DNA of 13,394 bases, taken from the NCBI GenBank assembly GCA_002424045.1, contig DIPH01000051.1, positions 139,500-152,893 of the forward strand, read 5' to 3'. The notes below the pieces were generated by a model that searched no databases, had not been told where the DNA came from, and saw nothing but the letters and a program-made list of their open reading frames with translations. The stretch comes from Firmicutes bacterium UBA5493 (GTDB lineage Bacteria; Bacillota; Limnochordia; Darwinibacteriales; Darwinibacteriaceae). This document shows positions 7,313-13,394 of this stretch, piece after piece. How positions within the stretch are numbered: the first letter of the stretch is position 1; each line of letters begins with the position of its first letter. The translations under genes and the position numbers were made by a program.

Positions 7313-7333
7313 GGACAAATATGCATTTTGTCC
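7313..7333 (-). other. Hairpin downstream of the M24-like gene
   Basis: The 7-bp stem GGACAAA/TTTGTCC has a 7-nt loop that itself contains ATGCAT. It lies about 75 nt after the M24-like stop codon. No T-run follows on the minus strand, so termination is doubtful. Confidence 0.4.
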
Positions 7334-7352
7334 CACCAATTATTGGATCTTT

Positions 7353-7368
7353 AATGAAATGGTTTAAA
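7353..7368 (-). promoter_or_regulatory. LacI-type operator, distal site before the binding-protein gene
   Basis: AATGAAATGGTTTAAA matches the consensus at 13 of 16 positions; the central CG is TG here, so it may be weaker. It is centred 130 bp upstream of the proximal operator, a spacing that could allow repressor-mediated looping. Confidence 0.5.
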
Positions 7369-7408
7369 CTCTCAGGAGTAATTACGCCTGGTTTGATAGT
7401 TTCATCAA

Positions 7409-8794
7409 TTAACGCAATGTGAAAATCGTTCTTCTATCTAAGAGAAATGGTCTATAGTATCCAAGGAGATCAGACATGGGTAGTACTTCTTCCCGCAGTT
7501 CAATACCTAAAACCTTGTCAATGTATTCTCTACGCCGTTCAAATCGTCCCCAGGTTGAAGGACTCAACGATCTTATTTCTTCCCTTAGGGCATGATCCGC
7601 AAGGACAATACCGTCTTCTAAATCAGCACCAAAATAAGGTTCCTTTGGAGAAATGATGAGATCAAACTGAATGTAGTTGCCACTTTGAAGCGCCACAGTA
7701 GACCCATCCATAAAAGGAGTTGAGACCCATTCATCGGTGGCAATCAGATGTCCTGGGTTGAGTTCCCAACCAAACTCTGACTGGGGCAAGCGCTTCTCGA
7801 CCATCTCATAAATGGGACCACCTTCTACACCAATCCCGATCGATTCAAGCCACTGTACCGCAGTGGAAAAATAGGGGACAGCCACCTTTTCTAGCCAATT
7901 CTCAACCGGAACATCCTTTTCAGAGTAGGCAATGTATGCTGCTCTACAGCTTAATGCACCCTCAATTCCAAATGCAGTTGTTAAAAAATCTCCCCGTTGG
8001 GCTTGACGAGAGGATGGACTTGTCAGGCCATATCTTGCCTTATCACCTACAGAAACCATCTGATGGGCAGAAAGGGGTAAGCCCATATTCTGCATCTTGC
8101 TTGCCAGTTCCATTTCGGATATACCAACCTCAACAGAGTTCATGAGATCCAACATAGACTTAGAAACGAGGCAGGCGACGTACTCATAAGCAATAATTTG
8201 CTCTGCTTCCAATCGAGTACGAAGTCCATCGACAGGAGACATGAATAGATGTGTTACATTGCGAACCCGTTTCGTGTCACCTACCACATCTACGAGAGCC
8301 TCTACCAGATAGTGAGGTATCTCAATGGAGTCTGCTGGACAGCCATCGTCTTCAGAAAAGTACTTCCAACCGACTGTACCCACAGTCATGCCACGCTCTA
8401 GCCCTGAATCTTCTAGTATGGACTTCAGCGACTGCGAACCCTTTCTCGGCTGACCCATTAAGCCAAAGCTCGGGAAGTGGACTGCGTCTAAGTTGATGGC
8501 TGCATAATTTGCCATATTAAGATTCTCTGTACCCAAAAGTACTTTCGGCTTACCAAATGGACGTATAATCAGTAGGCCTTCCTCGAATCGCGGACCAAAC
8601 CCTGTAAGATAAGAAAAATTCGCCCCATGTTCTTTGTCCGCATAGATGGCCACAACATCCAAGCCAGTCTCCTGCATTTTTCCGCGCAGACGCTTGAGCC
8701 TTTGTTGATAGACCTCTGTTCCCACAGTAAAAACTTGATTTGGAATTGCGACAACTGGTTCTGGTGCGCTACGTGTATTTACAACTTTTGCCAC
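7409..8794 (-). CDS. M24/creatinase-fold protein lacking key metal ligands
   Basis: 461-aa protein with an N-terminal creatinase-type domain (about residues 25-180) and a C-terminal pita-bread M24-like domain (about 190-405). It resembles Xaa-Pro peptidases and creatinase. By eye-alignment with aminopeptidase P, the two metal-binding Asp are Ala: A274 in GDFLTTA and A285 in SCRAAY. One Glu is Asp (D378 in NYIQFD). H349 and E393 (ADLEDG) remain. A normal dinuclear metallopeptidase activity is therefore unlikely. Creatinase itself works without metal, but its catalytic His region is also not matched. The GTG at 8794 follows the M20D gene by 39 nt, so the two are probably co-transcribed. It may be a metal-free hydrolase, a binding protein, or something new. 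Confidence 0.8.
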   Translation of the reverse strand: MAKVVNTRSAPEPVVAIPNQVFTVGTEVYQQRLKRLRGKMQETGLDVVAIYADKEHGANFSYLTGFGPRFEEGLLIIRPFGKPKVLLGTENLNMANYAAINLDAVHFPSFGLMGQPRKGSQSLKSILEDSGLERGMTVGTVGWKYFSEDDGCPADSIEIPHYLVEALVDVVGDTKRVRNVTHLFMSPVDGLRTRLEAEQIIAYEYVACLVSKSMLDLMNSVEVGISEMELASKMQNMGLPLSAHQMVSVGDKARYGLTSPSSRQAQRGDFLTTAFGIEGALSCRAAYIAYSEKDVPVENWLEKVAVPYFSTAVQWLESIGIGVEGGPIYEMVEKRLPQSEFGWELNPGHLIATDEWVSTPFMDGSTVALQSGNYIQFDLIISPKEPYFGADLEDGIVLADHALREEIRSLSPSTWGRFERRREYIDKVLGIELREEVLPMSDLLGYYRPFLLDRRTIFTLR

Positions 8795-8833
8795 TCTTTT
8801 TCACTTCCTATCCTTGTTTTACGATTCCTAGCT

Positions 8834-10021
8834 CTAATCATCATTTGAATGTAATTTTGAGATCACAAGCATGACAAGTAGCTTAATTCCAGTTCTTATG
8901 ACCTCTTCATTAAAGTCGAAGGTGGGGGTATGGAGAAGCTTTTCCTCGCCTATGCCCAAAAAGAACAGACAACCATCTACTTTTTCCAAAAACAGACCAA
9001 AATCTTCTGCAATCATTGTCGGTGATGTAACTTCATGTACCCGCTTTTCCCCAAACAATGATTGGCTTTGTTGTAATACTTCTGAAGCAACGTCTCCGTT
9101 ATTCACAAGTGGTGGGCACAGGCGCTTGTATTCGTAAGAGCACTTCGTTCCTGTAGCAAGGGCAATACCCTCAAGCTGGGAGCGAAATGTTTCGGGTATC
9201 TTCTCATACGCGTCCTTTCCTACTGTTCGGACCGTTCCCTCAAATGTTACGGAATCTCCAATGGTATTATAGGTCGAACCTCCCTGGATTCTCCCCACAC
9301 TCAAGACCGTTGGCTCATTTGGATTGACCTCACGGCTTACGATGGTTTGGAGCATAGCAATACTGTGAGCTGCTGCAATGATGGGGTCTATTGCTAGATG
9401 GGGGTTCGCGCCATGACCACCAACGCCTTCAAACGTAACAGAAAATCTATCGGCACCGGCCATGGCAGTTCCGGGCATTACACCAATGTGCCCTAAAGGA
9501 AGTTGCGGCCACAGATGAAGTGCATATATCCTATCTAGATGCGGTTCTTTTAAGACTCCAGCTTGAATCATCCGCTCGGCCCCTTGAAGAAGTTCCTCTG
9601 CTGGCTGAAATATGAACTTCACACTTCCATCTAAATGCTGTTTGAGTTGGGCGAGTACAAGAGCCGCACCAATTAGAATAGCCATGTGCCCATCATGACC
9701 ACATGCATGCATGATCCCCCGATTCGTCGATTGAAATGACAGATTGGTCTTTTCACCAATCGGAAGAGCATCGAGTTCTGCCCTTAATTCTATCGTCACC
9801 TGTGAGGAACGCCCGTGTAAAACTCCGACAACACCCGTCGGAGCATTCGTATCATCAATCTCCAGGCCAAGATCTTCCAGAACTCCCTTAATCAGGGTAG
9901 TGGTTTCTTGTTCCTCAAATCCAAGTTCCGGATTAGAATGGATTTTCCGCCGAATGCCTACCACTTGAGGCAGGTGCTGTTCAATAAGTTCATCCACAAG
10001 TTCAACTGAAACAGGCTGCAT
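8834..10021 (-). CDS. M20D amidohydrolase (N-acyl/amide hydrolase, hippurate- or IAA-conjugate-hydrolase type)
   Basis: Cytoplasmic metal-dependent amidohydrolase, 395 aa, of the M20D family that releases amino acids from N-acyl or auxin-type conjugates. Visible motifs: RRKIHSNPELGFEE (about 24-37), metal ligands C107 and H109 in HACGHDGH, E143 in QPAEELLQGAE, H169 in ALHLWP, a dimerisation-domain GGHGANPH (201-208) and H364 in LLHTPTFDFNEE. The set looks complete. The start is the ATG at 10021, with GGAGGTGAA upstream; the longer frame to 10069 would run through the operator at 10055-10070. It is the first gene of a likely pair with the M24-like gene and lies downstream of lacI. The family does not reveal the true substrate; hippurate, N-acetyl amino acid or sugar-amide are all possible. 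Confidence 0.92.
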   Translation of the reverse strand: MQPVSVELVDELIEQHLPQVVGIRRKIHSNPELGFEEQETTTLIKGVLEDLGLEIDDTNAPTGVVGVLHGRSSQVTIELRAELDALPIGEKTNLSFQSTNRGIMHACGHDGHMAILIGAALVLAQLKQHLDGSVKFIFQPAEELLQGAERMIQAGVLKEPHLDRIYALHLWPQLPLGHIGVMPGTAMAGADRFSVTFEGVGGHGANPHLAIDPIIAAAHSIAMLQTIVSREVNPNEPTVLSVGRIQGGSTYNTIGDSVTFEGTVRTVGKDAYEKIPETFRSQLEGIALATGTKCSYEYKRLCPPLVNNGDVASEVLQQSQSLFGEKRVHEVTSPTMIAEDFGLFLEKVDGCLFFLGIGEEKLLHTPTFDFNEEVIRTGIKLLVMLVISKLHSNDD

Positions 10022-10027
10022 TATTTC

Positions 10028-10036
10028 TTCACCTCC
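10028..10036 (-). promoter_or_regulatory. Ribosome binding site of the M20D amidohydrolase
   Basis: GGAGGTGAA lies 6 nt before the ATG at 10021. Together with the operator further upstream it rules out the longer reading frame. Confidence 0.75.
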
Positions 10037-10054
10037 ATTATCTGACAAAGGTAA

Positions 10055-10070
10055 TTTAAACCGTTTCAAA
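10055..10070 (-). promoter_or_regulatory. LacI-type operator before the M20D-M24 gene pair
   Basis: On the minus strand this reads TTTGAAACGGTTTAAA, identical to the consensus. It is 34 bp upstream of the M20D start codon and just beyond the lacI terminator. No clean promoter pair is visible with it; TTGAAA within it could act as a -35, but then the mRNA would start inside the SD. Confidence 0.75.
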
Positions 10071-10077
10071 TGTTGGT

Positions 10078-10125
10078 AAAAAAGAAGGGCCGATAGTACG
10101 CGTGCTGAACCAAAAGCCCTACTTC
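10078..10125 (-). terminator. Probable intrinsic terminator of the lacI gene
   Basis: On the minus strand, GAAG-TA-GGGC pairs with GCCCTTC (7 bp with a two-base bulge) across a 25-nt loop with an internal weak stem. It is followed at once by six T. It begins 29 nt after the lacI stop codon. The long loop and bulge make it imperfect. Confidence 0.6.
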
Positions 10126-10154
10126 TATCACTGAAATGTCTCGCCCATCACGGC

Positions 10155-11252
10155 TTACCCAAGACTCCTATGAAACTCTCCTGAACACGGGGCCGTTGAT
10201 TCACGTAGGATCAACTCCGGTTCGAGATTGGTATGACGGGCTGAAGAAACACCATCTCGGATCAGTCGCAACACTTCTTGGGCGCCGACCTCGCCCATCA
10301 CTTCTAGAGACTGCTTGACCGTCGTGATGTTGGGACTGACAACCTTGCACATCTCACTGTCGTCATACCCTACCACCGATATGTCTGCCGGGACTCTATA
10401 CCCTAAGGCCTTCAGAGCTTTAACTGCACCGACAGCCATCTGATCATTCGCACAGAAAATTGCACTTGGCGGCTCTTTCAGCGCCATGAAATCTGTAGCA
10501 AACTGCTTTCCAGATTGAATCTGCCAATTACCGCATTTTAGATACTCATCTCTAACATGCAAACCAGCCTCTTTGAGACCATGTACGAGACCTCTATATC
10601 TTTCTATGGCGTTCAGATCCCTAACAGGGCCACCAATATAGCCGATTCTTTTATGCCCTAACCCTATCAGGTGTGCTATCACTTTTTTTGCTCCAGCTTC
10701 ATTATCCACCTTAACAGAGCTTATGTCATATGGTATCCGAGCATTTAAAACAACAAGAGGGAACTCCATTTCTTTTGCGACGTCAACAAAGCTGTATGAG
10801 ATATCCTCCTGTACAACAAGGATGATCCCGTCCAAAAACCCCTCTTGAATGGCTGTTGCGATCACTTTCCCTTCCAATGCTTCTTCTGTTGGAATTACTT
10901 CAAATAGTAATCGATAGCCTTCTCTTGACAGCCTGTGTGTCACGCCCTGCATAATCGGATGATAAAACATCCAGCTAGAGGGCAATGTCCAAATGGACTC
11001 AGCCTCGCCCCCCAACACATATAAACCAACTGTAGAGGAACTACCATGCGACAGACGACTCGCAAAGTAATTGACCCGATAGTTCAGTTTTTGAGCTGCG
11101 GCCTTAACGCGGACTTTTGTCGCGTCTGCTACTAAAGGACTGTCGTTCAAGGCCAGAGAAACCGTAGCTTTGGATAATCCTAGATACCTAGCTACGTCAT
11201 CAATGACTACTTTTTTCTTCGTCTTCTTTTGTGGAGTCTTTCTCACTTTCAC
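10155..11252 (-). CDS. LacI/GalR-family transcriptional regulator
   Basis: DNA-binding repressor, 365 aa. A basic tail (MKVRKTPQKK) precedes the LacI-type helix-turn-helix VIDDVARYLGLSKATVSLALND (about 16-37) and a hinge region ending YRVNYFASRLS (about 58-68). The rest is a periplasmic-binding-protein-like sensor domain, with AIFCANDQMAVGAVKAL (264-280) and VVGYDDSEM (293-301), both typical. The GTG at 11252 has GGAGGT 6 nt upstream; no better start is visible. It is transcribed toward the M20D gene. A matching operator just downstream of its own likely transcription start suggests autoregulation. Similar sites before M20D and before the transporter operon make it the likely local regulator, with the imported compound or a breakdown product as inducer. 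Effector and direction of control are inferred. Confidence 0.94.
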   Translation of the reverse strand: MKVRKTPQKKTKKKVVIDDVARYLGLSKATVSLALNDSPLVADATKVRVKAAAQKLNYRVNYFASRLSHGSSSTVGLYVLGGEAESIWTLPSSWMFYHPIMQGVTHRLSREGYRLLFEVIPTEEALEGKVIATAIQEGFLDGIILVVQEDISYSFVDVAKEMEFPLVVLNARIPYDISSVKVDNEAGAKKVIAHLIGLGHKRIGYIGGPVRDLNAIERYRGLVHGLKEAGLHVRDEYLKCGNWQIQSGKQFATDFMALKEPPSAIFCANDQMAVGAVKALKALGYRVPADISVVGYDDSEMCKVVSPNITTVKQSLEVMGEVGAQEVLRLIRDGVSSARHTNLEPELILRESTAPCSGEFHRSLG

Positions 11253-11258
11253 AGCTCA

Positions 11259-11264
11259 ACCTCC
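11259..11264 (-). promoter_or_regulatory. Ribosome binding site of lacI with a GTG start
   Basis: GGAGGT lies 6 nt before the GTG at 11252; no in-frame ATG is available near it. Confidence 0.7.
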
Positions 11265-11344
11265 ATTGCCCAGGCCAAAACACACTCCTAAGCCCTCTAA
11301 ATAGACGCTTTCTGCAAAACAGATCAAACCCAAACTGAACCCAA

Positions 11345-11360
11345 TTTGAAACGTTTTAAA
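11345..11360 (-). promoter_or_regulatory. LacI-type operator in the lacI leader
   Basis: TTTGAAACGTTTTAAA on the plus strand matches the consensus at 15 of 16 positions and is nearly palindromic. It sits about 11-26 nt downstream of the predicted lacI transcription start, where a bound repressor would block its own gene. Confidence 0.75.
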
Positions 11361-11377
11361 AGGTTGTTTGTTTCATT

Positions 11378-11383
11378 ATTATA
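11378..11383 (-). promoter_or_regulatory. Putative -10 element of the lacI promoter
   Basis: A perfect TATAAT on the minus strand, about 125 nt upstream of the lacI start codon. No good -35 hexamer lies 16-18 nt further upstream, so promoter strength is uncertain. The adjacent operator supports the call. Confidence 0.5.
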
Positions 11384-11438
11384 CGTCCTCTCGAAATATC
11401 CTCCTTCATATTGAAATTTTTTACGCATTTTTTGTAAC

Positions 11439-12152
11439 ATGGGTGAGATAATGAACATCTGTAGACTACGGTTTAAGTGTAAGCGTCAAAGCGAGGACCA
11501 AGCTAGGGCACTTGCGCCTAACAGAACAGAATTATCCCCCAAGACTCCTGCGACAATCGGGATATTCCTCCTACCAGGAAGAACCAGCGAAGCATTGACC
11601 CGTTCGGCCAATCCGTTCAAAAATAAGGGAAACTACGATCATTTAGATATCAAGGCTTTTCAAGATTACCTCTTCATGCAAATATGTGAGATCGCGGCTG
11701 AATTGGATGTTCCCATTCAAATCCACACCGGACTGGGAAGGTTAACTAGATCCAATGCCTACCTACTCCAGCCCTTGATCGAAGCTTTCCCAATGACGAA
11801 GTTCGTTTTATTGCATGGTAGTTATCCATGGATTGATGACATTCTTGGACTCGTACATGTCTACCCAAAGAGGGTATTTCCTGATCTTGTCTGGTTACCG
11901 CAAATCTCTACAGAGGCGGCAGTACGCATGTTATCAGAGTTGATCGAAGTCACAAATTCACATTCCATTTGTTGGAGAGACGATTCGTGGACCTCAAAAG
12001 AGACGTATGGCTCGTTACTGTCAGCGCAGCATGTGTTAGCCACAGTATTGTCCAACAAGGTTCATCAAGGTTATATGTCACTACCAGATGCACAAGTGTT
12101 GGTAGCCAATATACTCCGGGATAATGCCAAACGCCTGTATAAGCTGGACTGA
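11439..12152 (+). pseudogene. C-terminal half of an amidohydrolase-2-type enzyme, probably a 5'-truncated remnant
   Basis: The open frame is 237 codons, but only the part from about residue 60 (near 11616) looks like a protein family. It resembles TIM-barrel amidohydrolases of the FluG/amidohydrolase-2 kind: IQIHTGLG (94-100), NAYLLQPLIEAFP, FVLLHGSYPW (122-131), and a C-terminal ILRDNAKRLYKLD. H96 and H126 are likely metal-site positions. Near residue 180 the sequence is CWRDD where relatives usually have a Gly-Asp-Asp or Gly-Ser-Asp turn. The first 60 residues look random, no SD precedes either ATG, and the family's N-terminal half with its first metal ligands is absent. It is the only plus-strand coding stretch. 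An intact but divergent short enzyme is possible, but a remnant is more likely. Confidence 0.65.
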
Positions 12153-12192
12153 TGGTTTTCGACCACACGAAGCAGTTTGGCAGAAGCAGAAA

Positions 12193-12225
12193 AAGCGTGA
12201 AGGGGTCTTGTTCCCTTTCGCGCTT
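12193..12225 (+). terminator. Strong hairpin after the amidohydrolase remnant
   Basis: AAGCGTGAAGGG pairs with CCCTTTCGCGCTT across an 8-nt loop, with one T-G wobble and one bulged T. It starts about 40 nt after the amidohydrolase stop codon. The following bases are only mildly T-rich, so it may be a terminator remnant of the once-intact gene. Confidence 0.55.
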
Positions 12226-12238
12226 CTAATTATCTAGC

Positions 12239-12259
12239 TTACTTCTTACTTCTTACTTT
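12239..12259. repeat. Three tandem 7-bp repeats
   Basis: The unit TTACTTC occurs three times in a row, the last copy ending in T instead of C, followed by a T-rich tract. It lies between two gene remnants and has no visible coding role. Confidence 0.6.
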
Positions 12260-12299
12260 TTTTATTATCTCTTCCTGTGCTACTCGAAGGATACCACCC

Positions 12300-12682
12300 T
12301 TATCCAACCCATGCCACTGCATCAACTAGACCGCCCATAATGTTGTGCTCTTCTTTGTAGTAATCAACGAGTTTCCTAAGCGACTTGAATCAGAACCTCT
12401 CCGTCAATGGGTTTGATCGTATGAAGATGAATGATCCGGGGTTCAATGCATGCTCCCGAAGAAGCTCTGTGCTAGCGTGAAATGCTTGAATGCATTGACC
12501 ACCTCAGCAGCTGAAGGGCCCAAGCGCGAATGCACAGGACCCCTGTGCTCGATGGCTACTGCAAATGCATGATGTGTTTCGCCAGAATCAGCCGGGCATA
12601 GAATGGGAATGGTACGCAAGATCCTCAAGGCATTGGCCGGTTGCGCCTCTTCACCTAATGGTAAACCAGCAGGGGTTCCCAT
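12300..12682 (-). pseudogene. Frameshifted C-terminal remnant of a transketolase
   Basis: Three short frames in order match the C-terminal half of transketolase. In one frame (12443-12682) LRTIPILCPADSGETHHA and GPVHSRLG match the usual RTIPNMTVLVPAD and GPVYLRLGR stretches. Shifted by one base, RIIHLHTIKPIDGE (about 12395-12435) matches RVINMHTIKPID and then hits a stop at 12376-12378. In another frame, EEHNIMGGLVDAVA (within 12300-12365) matches EEHSIIGGLGSAVAE. The gap between the first two is about half the normal length, so there is also a deletion. The N-terminal thiamine-diphosphate domain is absent. It lies 25 nt after the nucleoside phosphorylase gene, perhaps a former pentose-salvage neighbour. 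Non-functional beyond reasonable doubt. Confidence 0.8.
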
Positions 12683-12707
12683 AATCTTGCCTTCACATTA
12701 TAATGAA

Positions 12708-13394
12708 TCAAGGCTGGTCTTGCCTAGCTAAAACCTTAATGGCTTCACAGGCAACTTTTATGGTACTTTCCATATCAACAAAAGACATAATAGCCCCTGC
12801 CCGGCAACCTCGAATCGAGGATATTACAAAAATTGCCGCTGCTTCCATCTCGGATGCCAGAACGTTTCCCTTTTTCCAAGCCTCCCAGCGCTCATGAAGT
12901 CTGGCAGTAGCAGGCATATTATCCGGCTCGTGCTGACCATAAAAAGAATCCTTAGACTGCACGATCCCTTCGGCATAGTTCAATCCCAGATTCTCGGCGG
13001 ACTCTACAAGGGAGGCTACCACGTGCCGATCTGCTACTGCAGGGTACTCAATTGGGATATAATGGATTGTAGTACCTTCATCCCGAACGGCTGCAGTACA
13101 AATGACTCCTTGAAGAGATGGATCCTGCGACGCATCACAAACTCTGCCCGCAGTGCCGATCCGAATAAAAGTATCCGCCCCGCAGGCGATTAGCTCCTCG
13201 ACGGCGATTGCTGCAGACGGGCAGCCCATGCCCGTTGAGGTGACAGAAACTTTTACACCATCAAGACAGCCTGTCCAGGTCTTATGTTCCCGGTGATGTG
13301 CAACAAGAACTGCATCTTCTAAATAACCTGCGATTAAATCCGTCCTGAAAGGGTCGCCGGGCAAGAGCACATTGTAATGGACCCCATTGTCAAG
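12708..13394 (-). CDS. Uridine-phosphorylase-family nucleoside phosphorylase, 5' end cut by window edge
   Basis: The frame is open to the window edge; the visible 228 codons begin LDNGVHYNVLLPGDPFRTD, which is normal family sequence slightly after the true N-terminus. Visible motifs: phosphate-site GDP, TGMGCPSAAIAVEEL, RIGTAG, pyrimidine-side KDSFYGQ and ribose-binding EMEAAA. The reaction would be phosphorolysis of a nucleoside to base and ribose-1-phosphate. The C-terminal region between CRAGAIMSF and ESTIKVACEAIKVLA is about 15 residues shorter than I expect from E. coli Udp, removing the loop with the conserved Asn. This could be a lineage trait or early decay, given the transketolase remnant 25 nt downstream. 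Its relation to the importer regulon is unclear; no matching operator is visible for it in this window. Confidence 0.85.
   Translation of the reverse strand, partial: LDNGVHYNVLLPGDPFRTDLIAGYLEDAVLVAHHREHKTWTGCLDGVKVSVTSTGMGCPSAAIAVEELIACGADTFIRIGTAGRVCDASQDPSLQGVICTAAVRDEGTTIHYIPIEYPAVADRHVVASLVESAENLGLNYAEGIVQSKDSFYGQHEPDNMPATARLHERWEAWKKGNVLASEMEAAAIFVISSIRGCRAGAIMSFVDMESTIKVACEAIKVLARQDQP

Larger units (their letters stand above)
7079..7408 (-). promoter_or_regulatory. 330-bp regulatory gap upstream of the transport operon
   Basis: No convincing gene lies here. From the distal end the gap holds an operator-like site (7353-7368), an 11-bp near-palindrome CCAATTATTGG (7336-7346), a 7-bp-stem hairpin (7313-7333) and a perfect palindrome of seven A, CG, seven T (7286-7301). 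These are followed by a possible promoter with a second operator (7223-7261) and a leader of about 145 nt. The leader contains a perfect SD without an ORF (7180-7190). Confidence 0.6.

Noticed and set aside
10140..10301. 12-bp direct repeat CTCGCCCATCAC (10140-10151 and 10290-10301)
   Set aside because: One copy codes inside lacI and the other is just after its stop; a few 12-bp repeats are expected by chance in 13 kb, and the flanks do not match.
1..13394. CRISPR array, tRNA, rRNA, insertion sequence or phage genes
   Set aside because: No regularly spaced repeats, no transposase or integrase-like sequence and no RNA gene pattern was seen on either strand.

Overview
The window reads as a bacterial carbohydrate-type ABC import locus with an attached set of amide-bond hydrolases. 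Strong Shine-Dalgarno (SD) sequences of the GGAGG type, several GTG starts and RbsA/RbsC/YtfQ-like proteins suggest an uncultured Firmicutes-type (perhaps Limnochordia-like) or similar lineage. The substrate-binding protein (SBP) has a plain Sec signal peptide and no lipobox cysteine. That fits a cell with a periplasm better than a classical monoderm Firmicute. The taxonomic guess is inference; no marker gene is present.

Nearly everything intact is on the minus strand, so the locus reads right to left. At the right edge (12708-13394) is a 5'-cut uridine-phosphorylase-family gene, followed by a frameshifted transketolase remnant (12300-12682). On the plus strand at 11439-12152 is the C-terminal half of an amidohydrolase-2-type enzyme, probably a remnant. 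Then come a LacI-family repressor (10155-11252), an M20D amidohydrolase (8834-10021) and an M24/creatinase-fold protein that lacks key metal ligands (7409-8794).

A 330-bp regulatory gap leads into the main transport operon. Its order is SBP (6083-7078), a secreted membrane-anchored protein of unknown family (5148-5918), an M20 ArgE/DapE-type deacylase (3857-5128), a double-domain sugar ABC ATPase (2296-3816), two RbsC-type permeases (1332-2282 and 321-1292), and the start of a ThuA/GATase1-like protein (1-252, cut by the window edge). Several starts were moved inward from the longest open frame because a strong SD points to an internal ATG or GTG.

Four copies of one 16-bp operator (consensus TTTGAAACGGTTTAAA) lie upstream of lacI, upstream of the M20D gene, and twice upstream of the SBP gene. 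The simplest model is an autoregulated LacI regulon covering lacI, the M20D-M24 pair and the transporter operon. A small molecule is imported by a sugar-type ABC system and processed by enzymes that cleave amide or N-acyl bonds, which suggests an amide-linked or N-acylated sugar-like compound rather than a plain sugar. The substrate itself cannot be read from the sequence. The right-hand end (about 11.4-12.7 kb) looks like decaying DNA with gene fragments.
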